Assembly: GCF_032362555.1 (NCBI RefSeq)
Contig: NC_083534.1
Span: 4,082,001-4,146,000, forward strand
DNA from: Amyelois transitella
Taxonomy: Eukaryota > Arthropoda > Insecta > Lepidoptera > Pyralidae
Length of the DNA: 64,000 nucleotides
Direction: 5' to 3'
A program made the position numbers and the translations under genes. This document shows, one piece after another, positions 19,047 through 29,767 of the stretch. The first letter of the stretch is position 1. Each line of letters begins with the position of its first letter. Under the pieces are notes generated by a model. The model searched no databases. It had not been told where the DNA came from and was given only the letters and a program-made list of their open reading frames with translations.

Positions 19047-19223
19047 CCTCAAGATACGGATCCAATTAAAAATGTTTCACTAAATATTACATCATCAAAC
19101 CTTGGATCTGATGTCAGGTCATCCCTTTTGAAGCCATCTCCTGTATTTCATGAGACGACGTCACATTTCGCCGGCCGCGGATGGGGAATGGGTTCCTGCC
19201 TCAGTTCTCCTGATAGGCCAAGT
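19047..19223 (+). other. Exon-like open segment, 59 codons, unassigned
   Basis: Acceptor ttattttcttcag and donor AAGT/gtatgtg enclose 177 nt open in one frame, phase 0 at both ends. The peptide has normal composition (GSDVRSSLLKPSPVFHETTS) but I do not recognise it. It could be a host exon, possibly 5' of the Pro/Gln-rich gene, or a retroposed fragment. Confidence 0.3.
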
Positions 19224-19309
19224 GTATGTGTACCTATATAGAAATTCCTAGATTTATTTTCGTAATAGCATACAAGGTATCTTTAACTTTAAAGGCTATG
19301 TATAATTAA

Positions 19310-19576
19310 CTAGCTGTGCCCGCGACTTCGTACGCGTGGAATAGTTATTTTGGGCATCGTTGAAGGCCCTCAAGGATGAATACTTAGTTTTTTTCACATT
19401 TACATTATTTCTTCGCTCCTAATAGTTGCAGCGTGATGTTATAAAGCCTAAAGCCTTCCTCGATAAATGGTCTATTCAACACAAAAAGAATTTTGCAATT
19501 CGAACCAGCAGTTCCTGAGATTAGCGCGTTCAAACAAACAAACAAACTCTTCAGCTTTATAATATTAGTATAGATT
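19310..19576 (-). mobile_element. Helitron-like element, family H2
   Basis: Reverse copy: CTAGCTGTGCCCGCGACTTC at the left end, AATATTAGTATAGA at the right. Confidence 0.75.
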
Positions 19577-19589
19577 ACGTATTGTAAGT

Positions 19590-19965
19590 TGAATCGGTAA
19601 GGTGCACGCTTAAATGCGTGATGCGCAGAAAGGCGCAGGTTCAAATCCCACCTCGGTCATGTACCTATGACTATCTTCAAAAGTAACGTAACTACATTTG
19701 TTTGAATACTAACCGATGCTCTTACCTTGAGGGAAAACATCGTGAGGAAACCTGTACATTCAGGCAACTGGATGTGTGACCATAATCGATTTAATACGGG
19801 TTAGGTTTACTTGCAAAGAAAGCTCCTTCCGCAAGGAAGTCAAATGGGAGTCGTTTCGTGTAAAAACCTGACTCACCCAATCCAGGATCCATGGTCAAAG
19901 GCACACCCCGGGCTCCTCTCCAGAGCGGTGAGGATGCAACCGGGACTAAAAGCCAAGAGAAAGAA
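19590..19965 (+). mobile_element. SINE family C copy with tRNA-like head
   Basis: The head has GGTTCAAATCCCACC (B-box-like) near 19640. The body has CCTGACTCACCCAATCCAGG and ends AACCGGGACTAAA. Confidence 0.7.
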
Positions 19966-20177
19966 TATAATTAAATCTATTACCGCTTCCAAAGCGCAAG
20001 TGTAGAAGAAGTGGAACAAACTACACTGCAGCGTTCGCCGGACTTCAACCCCAACTAACAAAAGTTTCTTTGTTTATTTTCACATCACGCGAATTTCACA
20101 TTGAACCAATCTTATGTCGGTTTATTAATCTTCGAGGTATAAATAAAGCGACATTGAGACATATATACATATACTTG

Positions 20178-20330
20178 AGATTTTTCTTTTAGGCGATGGG
20201 CTAGCAACCTGTCACTATTTGAATCTCAATTCTATCATTAAGCCAAACAGCTGAACGTGGCCTATCAGTCTTTTCAAGACTGTTGGCTCTGTCCGCAAGG
20301 CATATAGACGTGATTATATGTATGTATGTT
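20178..20330 (+). mobile_element. SINE family A, 5' truncated
   Basis: Starts at TTTTCTTTTAGGCGATGGGC and ends GACGTGATTATATGTATG. Confidence 0.75.
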
Positions 20331-20477
20331 TGTTTGTTTGTTTATAATATCTTTATTGCATAGAAATTTGCACAGTAACAAGAAAATAGTAGGTTCATAG
20401 TTATACTTAAAAGAAACAAATCACTTGCAATGGCGGACTATGTTATATTTATTTAATGATGACTTTATTCTGATTAG

Positions 20478-20547
20478 CCTCCAAATCCGCCTATGATGCA
20501 GGCACAGCAGATGCCGCCGCAAGGCTACTCTGCCTATCCCCATCCAG
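20478..20547 (+). CDS. Pro/Gln-rich gene, module 1 long exon
   Basis: 70 nt after tgattag, phase 0 in, one base over: PPNPPMMQAQQMPPQGYSAY then PHP. Confidence 0.7.
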
Positions 20548-23500
20548 GTATTACACATTAATTTACAATATTACCTTACTGTTTTTTTTTTATCTATAGC
20601 TGTAAAATTTTTTTGAGCATAACATTTTTTGGCATAATCATCGTTTGACATAATTTGTATGCTTATAATCTTGTCTACCAAATTGTCAAAAAATTAAAAA
20701 CAAAAGGCAATTTTACAATTAATAAATAATACAGGTATTAAACGCGCGCGTAATGTAAGTACCTTTATTCGCTCGGTGACCATGACTGACAACATGATTA
20801 GTAACATGATTCGAAAAGTCCGAGACAAAATAATGGTACGTTACAAAAAATAATTGCCTTTTGTTTTTAATTTTTTGACAATTTGGTAATTTGGTACCTG
20901 AAGTCCTATTTACAAAAAGTACCTACTTATAATGCAAAACGAAAGTTTAAAATCAGTTTAAAGATGAGTTTTGTTGCAGGCGGCTATATTTAAATTCACA
21001 TTATTAGTGCCGTGTGTTTCCCGACACCAATACAAAAAGAATAGGACCACTCCATCTCTTTCCCATGGATGTCGTAAAAGCCGACTAAGGGGTAGGCTTA
21101 TAAACTTGGGATTCTTCTTTTAGGCGATGGGCTAGCAACCTAGTATAGCAGCTACTATTTGAATCTCAATTATTCTATCTTAAAGCCAAATAGATAAACG
21201 TGGCCTATCAGTCTTTACAAGATTGTTGGCTCTGTCTACCCCGCAAGGGATATATGTATAGACGTGATTATATGTATGTATGTACCTATGTATGTATTAT
21301 TATTGTTACAGGTGCTGTAATGGTAAGATGTTGAAATTACTACCTCATAATTTCATTGGTAATGTGAGTAGTGTCATTCGTTAAAATAATTTGATCATAT
21401 ATGTATAGAAAAAATTAAACGTTACAATTTGCCAACAAAAAAATGGCGGACGACGCTCCACTTAACTCCACCGACAAGACTTAGTCTTATGTTTTAGAAG
21501 AAAATGATTCATTCCCGCCAAAACTCCGGGAAATCATCTTTGAATTAATGTCAAATTCTACAAAATGTTAGTTCTGAACAGCCCCTACTATATATACTAC
21601 TAGCGACCCGCCCCGGCTTCGCACGGGTGCAAAATTATAAATGTTATTATACATAAAAACCTTCCTCTTGAATCACTCCACCTGTTACAAAAAACCGCAT
21701 CAAAATCCGTTGCGTAATTTGATAGATTTAAGCATACAGACAAACAGACTAAAATAGCGACTTTGTTTTATACTATGTAGTGATTATCAGTCCCTTACAT
21801 AAGTACAATATTAGCGAAAGATATTGCAATGTGAAGAGGCTGCTTTTTGTTTTTTTATTTTATACAGTAATTCTCAGTTAATTGTTTCAAAAAAGGATTA
21901 ACTATGTAACTACCTACTAAAGTGTTAAAATCTTATGCGCAGGCGCCGCAGCCGGGCTACCACCAACCAATGCAACAACATCAACAACAAATGGGTAGGT
22001 AATTAAATTTGGATCCGTAATTACATAAGTAGTGCCCTTGTACTGAATTTCTCTTTATTTTAAGATTTTTTTTTCTTATTTTCCTTGTTGTACATAAATA
22101 TATAAATAAATAAATAAAAATACATTTCGAAAGTCATTAGAATCTCATATTAGGTAGGTATAGGTACAGTTATAATCACTTTGTGGAAAAAAAATTGCCG
22201 TGTGAAATTAAAGTGTGCCGTGTGGTTCCCGGCACCAATAGAAAAAAGAATAGGACCACCCCATCTCTCTCCCATGGATATCGTAAAAGGTGACTAAGGG
22301 GTAGGCTTATAAACTTGGCATTCTTCTTTAAGGCGATGGGCTAGCAACCTGTTATTATTTGAATTTTAAAGCCAAATAGCTGAACGTGGCCTGTCAGTTT
22401 TTACAAGACTGTTGGCTCTGTCTACCCCGCAAGGGATATAGACGTGATTATATGTGTGTATGTGGAAAAAAGGAAAATAAACAAACAGAAAAATTTAAAT
22501 AAAGGAACTATGTCGGATAACTGAAAAAATAGGACCACTCCATTTCTTTCGAGACGGATAGTCTTAATAATTCTTCGGATTCTTCTTTTATGCGATGGGG
22601 CAGCAACCTGTCATTATTTGAATCTCAATTCTATCATTGAGCCAAACAGCCGAACGTGCCAGTCTTTTCAGGACTGCTGGCTCTGTCTACCCCGCAAGGG
22701 GTATAGAAGTGATTGTATTGCATGTATGTATAGTATTGATAAATACTAATATAATGTTATTTTACATTGGACGCCGCCTATTTGCCTAGCCTGTAAAAGG
22801 TAGCAAAGTTTTAGCTCCATTCTTAATTTTAAAGACCAATGTACCTACACTTAGTTGTCAAATAAATGAAAATATATACATACATACATATCATCACGTC
22901 TATATCCCTTGCGGGGTAGACAGAGCCAACAGTTTTGAAAAGACTGAAAGGCCACGTTCAGCTATTTGGCTTAATGATAGAATTGAGATTCAAATAGTGA
23001 CAGGTTGCTAGCCTGTCGCCTAAAAAAGAATCCCAAGTTTATAAGCCTATCCCTTAGTCGCCTTTTACGACATCCATGGGAAAGAGATGGAGTGGTCCTA
23101 TTCTTGCGTGCAATACACGGCAAATGAAAATGAATAATTTTATTAAAACTTTTGATATTTTTTCTTTTGTTGCAGCCCCTCATGCGGTAAGTACCTAATT
23201 ATTAGCCAATCACGCGACGCTATTAGCCAATAACAGCGAAGAGTCTGAATCGCGCAAGCAAAGATTTCACGGATGGGATCATCGGGTCGGAGCCGCGGTT
23301 CCCCAGTTATAACACCAACTCGTGGTCACCCCGACGCGAAGGATTAATTAGGTGATGGGCTGGCAACCTGTCACTATTTGAATTTAAATTCTGTCATTTA
23401 GCCAAACAGCTGTCTTGCATTTCCGCAACACATGTTTAACAACCCTGATATATGTCAGACCTCCTGGTTTTAGTCCCGGTTGCATCCTCACCCCTCTGGA

Positions 23501-26500
23501 GAGGAGCCCAGGGTGCGCCTTTGACCATGTTTCCTGGATTGGGTGAGTCAGGTTTTAACACGAAGCGACTCCCGTCTGACCTCCGCAACCTTTGCAGGGG
23601 AACCTGACCCGTATTGGATCGATCATGGTCACACATCCAGTTGCCTGAATGTGCAGGTTTCCTCACGATGTTTTCCCTCGCCGTAAGAGCATCGGTTGGT
23701 ATTCAAACTAACATACATAAATTTGAAAATAGTTATTTGTACATGGCCGCAGAGGGATTCGAACCTGTGCCTTTTCGCGCCATCCGCATTTTAACCAGGC
23801 ATTTTACGGATTCGACCATCGACGCTCTTGTTGTGTATATACTTAATCTATAGATACTAATATTATAAAGCTGAAGAGTTTGTTTGTTTGTTTGAACGTG
23901 CTAATCTCAGGAACTAATGGTTCGAATTGAAAAAATATTTTTGTATTGAATAGACCATTTATCGAGGAGGTTATATAACATCACACTGCAACTATTAGGA
24001 GCGAAGAAATAATGGAAAATGTGAAAAAACACGGGGGAAATTATTCATCCTTGAGGGCTTCAATGATGCCCAAAATAACTATTCCACGCGGACTAAGTCG
24101 TGGGCACAGCTAGTATTCTATATTGTCCGAATTATATTTTATAGTTAGCGTGTTTTCAAGTAACACAAAATGATTTATCTATGGAACCAAAAAGTTTAAT
24201 AATCATTTCTCTTCACAGACGCCACCGCAGGCAGGCTACCAACCGATGCCACAACAACAAATGGGTAGTAAATATAATTTTTTATACTTAATTCTATCAT
24301 TAATAGGCCTCTGTGGCGCAGCGGTAGTGCGCTTGTCTGTGACACCGGAGGTCCCGGGTTCGAATCCCGGCCAGAACGAACTTTTTCTTATTGGCCTGGG
24401 TCTTGGATGTTTATCTATCGCACACACACACACACATGGTCACGTCTATATCCCTTGCGGGGTAGACAGAGCCAACAGTCTTGAAAAGACTGAATGGCCA
24501 CGTTCAGCTATTTGGCTTAATTAAAGAATTGAGATTCAAATAGTGACAGGTTGCTAGCCCATCGCCTAAAAAGAATCCCAATTTTGTAAGCCTATTCCTT
24601 AGTCGCCTTTTACGACATCCATGGGAAAGAGATTGAGTGGTCCTATTCTTTTTTGTTTTTTGGCGCCGGGAACCACACGGCACTTGTGGTTCACATGTTT
24701 ATCTATATAAGTATTATAAAAATACAGTATCGTTGAGTTAGTATCTCGTAACACAAGTCCCGAACTTACTTCGAGGCTAACTCAATCTGTGTAATATGTA
24801 CCGTAAAAACAAAATCCAAACAGCTGAACGTGGTCTTTTCGAGACTGTTGGCTCTGTCTACCCCGCAATTAATATAGATGTGATTATATGTTTGTATGTA
24901 TGTACGACTACTTATATAATATTATATTTCCCTAAAGATTTGCTTGAAACCTTTTTTCTTTCGTATGTGGCGCGAAAGATAATAAAATGTGCCTTTTGTT
25001 ATCCAGTTCCTTCATTATCAATATTATCTGTGTAAAATAAAATAAAAAATATGCGTATTAAGAGCATTAATTGCATCTTGCTTGGCTTGGGTTACTTTAA
25101 AATTTATTAACAAATATTTTTATTATTGTTACAGCCCCGTTGGCGGTAAGTATTATAAATATATATTTAAATCAAAAGCAGTACGTATTTAAGACAAAAT
25201 AATTTCTAATGCCAAGTATTGATCGTTTAAATTGTATAGTGTTGCCAAATTCTTTCATTTCACGTTGCAGATTCTTGATGTTTTTCAAAACCTTGATCAT
25301 TTTTACATATATACGTTCAGTCACGTCTATATCCTTTGCGGGGTAGACAGATCTAACAGTTTTGAAAAGCTTTATGATGGAATTAAAATTCAAAAGGCTG
25401 CTAGCCCATCGCCTAAAAAAGAATCCAAAGTTTTTAAGCATACATATATAAAGCTTTAGATTATTTAATTATAATAAATATATTATATAATAATTATTAT
25501 ACATAATGTATAATGTTTACAGCCCTATCCAGCCCCGTATCCTATGCATCCACAGCCACCCATGGGTAATTATACATTTTGATCAATGTTAATTCAGACT
25601 TCACATAATTATCTATACCAATATTATAAAGCTGAAGAGTTTGCTTGTTTGTTTGTTTGTTTGAATGCGCTAATCTCAGGAACTACTGGTTCGAATTGGG
25701 AAATTATTTTTGCGTTGAATAGACCATTTATCGAGGAAGGCTTTAGGCTATTTATCATCACGCTGCAATTATTAGGAGCGAAGAAATAATGGAATATGTG
25801 AAAAAAACGGAGAAGATTATTCATCATTGAGGGCTTCCTCAGTGATGATGAATGATGCCCAAAATAACTATTCCACGCAGACCAAATCGCGTGAAATAGT
25901 TATTTATGAGCGCGTAGATTAATGAATTTAAAAATATTACACAGAATGCGAACGGAGGCCTGGAGTCCGACTATGTTCACATTTAACATACATATAATAA
26001 CGTCTATATTCCTCGCGGGGTAGACAGAGCCAACAGTCACGAAAATACTGATAGGCCACGTTCAGCTGTTTGGCTTAGTGGTAGAATTTAGTTGATTTGA
26101 ATTGACACTATATTATACATACACTCACACACATACACATTTTCTATATTATTAAGGATATAGGACTATACCTAATGTTTAATGGCACAATTGATCATTT
26201 GGCATAATTTTTTTTCGCATAATTGCGAAACGATGATTAGGTATGCAAAAAAAACGTTATGTCAGAAGTGATTTTCTAACTAAATATTATGGAATCTATA
26301 CTTATATTATAAAGCTGAAGAGTTTGTTTGTTTGAACACGCTAATCAGGAACTACTGGTTCGAATTGAAAAATTATTTTTGCGTTCAATAGACCATTTAT
26401 CGAGGAAGGCTTTAGGCTATATCACATCACGCTGCAACTATAAGAAGCGAAGAATTAATGGAATATGTGAAAGGGCTGCAATGATGCCCAAAATAACTAT

Positions 26501-29500
26501 GCCACGTGGACGAAGTCGCGAGCACAGCTAGTCCTAAATATAAATATATTGTTACCCGAATAAAAGTAACCTTTTTTATTATACACTTTACACATTTTTT
26601 CTCTTTATAATAAGTAAGTATACTTACATTGATCATGTCAGATCAGGAAAAGGTAAAGATAATTACATGAAATTTTCTTTATTTTTACAGCTTATGGACC
26701 ACCACAGATGGTGCCCCAGCAAGTAAGTGTATTTATCTATACATATATATAAAAGCGAAAAACACTCACTTAGGAATCACGAAATCTCGAAATCTAATGA
26801 GCCAATATAGATGAAATTTGGCAGGAAGGTAGATTTTAATTAGGATTTTTGAAAATTGCATTCCTAAGGGGGTGAAATAGGGGTTGCAACTTTGTATGAA
26901 ACTTCGTCATTTTTAGTGTGGGATAATTACTTGAAATTTTAGATTTAAATTTACGGTTAGATTAAAATAATAATTCATTAATTAAATTTTGAAAATTGCA
27001 TTCCTAAGGGGGTGAAATAGGGGTTGCAACTTTGTATGAAACTTCGTCATTTTTAGTGTTGGATACATTATATTTAAATTCACGGTTAGATTAAAATATT
27101 AATTCATTTATTGGATTTTGAAAATTGCATTCCTATAGGGGTGAAATAGGGGTGGTAAGTTTGTATGAAATTTTGTCATTATTTCATGTGTCCAACATTA
27201 TATATATAATGTTGGACACATGAAATTAGTAAAAAATTCGAATACAGTAATAAGATTTTAAAAATTGCATTCCTAATAAATAGGGGTTGTAAATTTGTAT
27301 GAAATTTCGTCAATTTTAAAGTTGGGCATTTGAAATTTTATAATTTAATTTTGGTTAGTATGAAATAATCATTAAAACATTGGATTTTGAAAACTGCATC
27401 TCAAGGGCGAAAAATAAGGGTTGGAAGTTTGTATGAAACTTCGATTTTTGATGGGTGTCGAAGTGCGAGAAGTCTTAAATATTGGTTAGTAAAAAATAGA
27501 TATGTACGTATCAGTTGCGGAAAGCAGGATGGCACTACATAGGATGGGATGGGACAGGATAGGACTGGACGGCGCAGAACGGGACACAACTTTTTTTTGT
27601 GCGATGGACTAGCAACCAAACAAAGGAAACAAAAGTTGAAAGCCAAACAGTTGAACGAACGAGGCCTATCAGTCTTTTTATGACTGTTGGCTCTGTCTAC
27701 CCCGCAAGGGATATAGACGTGACCATATGTATGTATGTATGTATCGTTGAGTTAGTATCTCGAAACACAAGTCTCGAACTCACTTCGAGGCTAACTCAAT
27801 CTGTGTAATTTAATTTGTCCCGCATAATATATATATTTATTTATTTAAAAAAAATACCAAAAGAATATAACTTATGTGTGTTTATACGTTATGTTTTTTT
27901 GGTAGGTATATATACCATATTGGTATATACAATCAACTATATAAATAATACAAGTAATATGTTATCTATATAAGAATTTATTATACAATACAGTATCGTT
28001 GAGTTAGTATCTCGTAACACAAGTCTCGAACTCACTTCGAGGCTAACTCGATCTGTGTAATTTGTCCCGTATATATCCTACTACTATTATAAAGGCGAAA
28101 GTTTGTATGGATGTTTGTTACTCTTTCACGCAAAAACTACTGAACCGATTACCATGAAATTTGGTATGTAGGTAGCTGAAGACCCAGAATAACACATAGG
28201 CTACTTTTTATCCCAGAGTTCCCGCGGGATTGATAGGGTTTCCATGCGGACGAAGTCGCGGGCGGCCTCTAGTATATATATATATTTATTCACAGCAAGC
28301 AAGAGGCGGCGGTGCGGGCGCTGGTCGAATGCTGGGCGCCGGCCTCGCTGGCATGGCCGCTGGGGGCCTGACGGGATTCGCAGCTGGTGGTGGATTTAAC
28401 CCTAATGTAAGTTTATTATATACCTCACATCTATACTAATATTACATACATACATACATATGGTCACGTCCACGTACATACATACATACATACATATGGT
28501 CACGTCTATATCCCTTGCGGGGTAGACAGAGCCAACAGTGTTGAAAAGACTGAATGGCCACGTTCAGCTATTTGGCTTTATGATAGAATTGAGATTCAAA
28601 TAGTGACAGGTTGCTAGCCCATCGCCTAAAGAAGAATTCCAAGTTTGTAAGCCTATCCCTTAGTCGCCTTTTACGACATCCATGGGAAAGAGATGGAGTG
28701 GTCCTATTCTTTTTTTTAATTGGTGCCGGGAACCACACAGCATTATAAATGCTATACTAATATTATAAATGCGTAAGTTTGTGAGTATGTCAGGATGGCA
28801 GTATGGATGTTTGTTACTCTTTCACGCAAAAACTACTGAACCGATTATTACGATGAAATTTTATTATGTAGGTAGCTGAAGACCCAGAATAACATATAGG
28901 CTATACTTTTTATCCCGGAGTTCCCGCGGGATTGATAGGGTTCCCTTGCGGACGAAGTCGCGGGCGCAACTGCGTAATACGTAATATAACTGAATGTAAC
29001 ATATAATCACGTCCTCATCCTCTGCGGGGTAGACAGAGCGAACAGTCATCATAAGACTGGATGGCCACGTTCAGCTGTTTGGTTTAATGATGGAATTGAG
29101 TTTCAAATAGTGACAGGTTGCTAGCCCATCGCCTAAAAGAGGAATCCTAAGTATATATGCTTATATACTTGGATATATAATAACTTAAATAGTTTATGAT
29201 TTAGATGTACAATTCTTTATTTTCATAACTACTATTTAACGCAACGTTTTTTTTTTAATTTATTTATTAAGGTAGTCATACGAGTACAGACAGATTACAA
29301 AATTGCGCTATTATCCTTAGGAAATATAGTATTTATTATATAGTGAACAAGTAAAATGTCCAACTTTAGTGTAGGTACTACTAATGAGTCATCATTAACA
29401 GAACAAGAACTCGAACAACAAGACATTAAAACAAAAAAACGTTTGTATTACATGTACAATCGCGTCTTTCTATTTTCGAAAATTGATAATTGAATGAATA

Positions 29501-29767
29501 TATATATATTGTTCCTTTGAAAACAAATTACGACAGTGTTCTTTTTTTTAAATTAATTTATAGTTTTTTTTTTTAAACATAACACCATAATTTCAGAACC
29601 CAAATCCGCAAGCGGCTCCCCCGCCACCGGCGGGCGCTCCGCCACCACCGGGCGCTCCGCCACCCTCTGCCGCTCCGCCGCCAGATACACAGCCTGACGA
29701 AGACAATGAAATTGACAACTATGATGGCGATGATAGCTACGGTGGATTTGATGATGCTGATGATTAG
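20478..29767 (+). CDS. Pro/Gln/Gly-rich low-complexity protein, ten exons, 5' end unresolved
   Basis: Ten exons join in one frame: 20478-20547, 21312-21322, 21943-21994, 23176-23186, 24219-24264, 25135-25145, 25523-25565, 26691-26722, 28296-28406 and 29597-29767 (TAG), giving 185 residues. The N-terminal part is a Pro/Gln/Met/Tyr-rich tract built from repeated [exon ending ATG-G + 11-nt microexon] modules. A Gly/Ala-rich segment follows (GAGRMLGAGLAGMAAGGLTG), then PPPPAGAPPPPGAPPP and an acidic DDSYGGFDDADD end. This resembles Pro/Gly-rich cytoplasmic proteins with C-terminal Gly segments, but I do not recognise a family. Every exon has AG/GT borders and continuous phase. The start codon is not identified. 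Confidence 0.72.
20678..20886. mobile_element. MITE, 209 bp, 35-bp perfect TIRs, TA target duplication
   Basis: Arms 20678-20712 and 20852-20886 are exact reverse complements beginning CCAAATTGTCAAAAAATT. TA flanks both ends, as for Tc1/mariner-type elements. No coding capacity. Confidence 0.85.
21007..21290 (+). mobile_element. SINE family A copy
   Basis: Nearly full length; its (ATGT)n tail ends about 20 bp before microexon 1. Confidence 0.8.
21312..21322 (+). CDS. Pro/Gln-rich gene, 11-nt microexon 1
   Basis: GTGCTGTAATG between ttgttacag and gtaaga. With the preceding G it reads GAVM and restores phase 0. Confidence 0.65.
21600..21785 (-). mobile_element. Helitron-like element, family H3
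   Basis: Starts CTAGCGACCCGCCCCGGC (the reverse of a GGGTCGCTAG end). A plus-oriented copy ends at 34838. Confidence 0.65.
21943..21994 (+). CDS. Pro/Gln-rich gene, module 2 long exon
   Basis: 52 nt, APQPGYHQPMQQHQQQM, ending ATGG/gtaggt. Confidence 0.72.
22211..22470 (+). mobile_element. SINE family A copy
   Basis: Head GTGCCGTGTGGTTCCCGGC; ends GACGTGATTATATGTGTG. A second diverged copy follows at about 22530-22735. Confidence 0.8.
22872..23122 (-). mobile_element. SINE family A copy
   Basis: Reverse copy with an ACATACATACAT tail at 22877; ends about 50 bp before microexon 2. Confidence 0.8.
23176..23186 (+). CDS. Pro/Gln-rich gene, 11-nt microexon 2
   Basis: CCCCTCATGCG between tgttgcag and gtaagt. 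Reads APHA with the preceding G. Confidence 0.68.
23430..23840 (-). mobile_element. SINE family C copy
   Basis: Reverse copy with GGTTGCATCCTCACC at one end and a tRNA-like head (GGATTCGAACCTGTGCC) near 23756. Confidence 0.7.
23848..24113 (+). mobile_element. Helitron-like element, family H2
   Basis: TCTATAGATACTAATATT to GTGGGCACAGCTAG followed by T. Confidence 0.75.
24219..24264 (+). CDS. Pro/Gln-rich gene, module 3 long exon
   Basis: 46 nt, TPPQAGYQPMPQQQM, ending ATGG/gtagta; clearly similar to the module 2 exon. Confidence 0.72.
24305..24800 (+). mobile_element. tRNA-headed SINE B split by a SINE A
   Basis: SINE B runs 24305-24418 and 24695-24800. A reverse SINE A sits between, flanked by a 12-bp target duplication ATGTTTATCTAT (24407-24418 and 24695-24706). 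Confidence 0.88.
25135..25145 (+). CDS. Pro/Gln-rich gene, 11-nt microexon 3
   Basis: CCCCGTTGGCG between ttgttacag and gtaagt. Reads APLA with the preceding G. Confidence 0.68.
25523..25565 (+). CDS. Pro/Gln-rich gene, module 4 long exon
   Basis: 43 nt, PYPAPYPMHPQPPM, ending ATGG/gtaatt. Confidence 0.72.
25613..25890 (+). mobile_element. Helitron-like element, family H2, 3' end eroded
   Basis: TCTATACCAATATTATAAAG start; the final GCTAG is not preserved. Confidence 0.65.
26295..26531 (+). mobile_element. Helitron-like element, family H2
   Basis: TCTATACTTATATTATAAAG to CGAGCACAGCTAG followed by T. Confidence 0.75.
26691..26722 (+). CDS. Pro/Gln-rich gene exon after the modules
   Basis: 32 nt, acceptor atttttacag, donor gtaagt; completes the split codon and reads AYGPPQMVPQQ. 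Confidence 0.72.
26850..27455 (+). repeat. Imperfect tandem repeat, about 130-bp period
   Basis: GAAAATTGCATTCCTAAGGG followed by GTGAAATAGGGGTTGCAACT recurs about five times with growing divergence. One unit contains a 44-bp perfect palindrome at 27182-27225. Confidence 0.75.
28076..28272 (+). mobile_element. Helitron-like element, 197 bp, next to an exon
   Basis: Same family as 5663 and 12999. Inserted in the TATATA tail of a SINE B 3' fragment and ending 23 bp before the exon at 28296. Confidence 0.85.
28296..28406 (+). CDS. Pro/Gln-rich gene Gly/Ala exon
   Basis: 111 nt, phase 0-0, locally GC-rich. Encodes the Gly/Ala segment ending GGFNPN; donor gtaagt. Confidence 0.75.
28443..28745 (-). 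mobile_element. SINE family A copy
   Basis: Reverse copy with a doubled tail segment (two TACATACATA ... GGTCACGTC starts). A Helitron H1-like remnant follows at about 28752-28970 and another reverse SINE A at about 28995-29165. Confidence 0.78.
29597..29767 (+). CDS. Pro/Gln-rich gene terminal exon
   Basis: 171 nt including TAG. Starts NPNPQAAPPPP and ends in an Asp/Gly/Tyr-rich acidic tail. Confidence 0.78.
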   Translation, partial: NPNPQAAPPPPAGAPPPPGAPPPSAAPPPDTQPDEDNEIDNYDGDDSYGGFDDADD

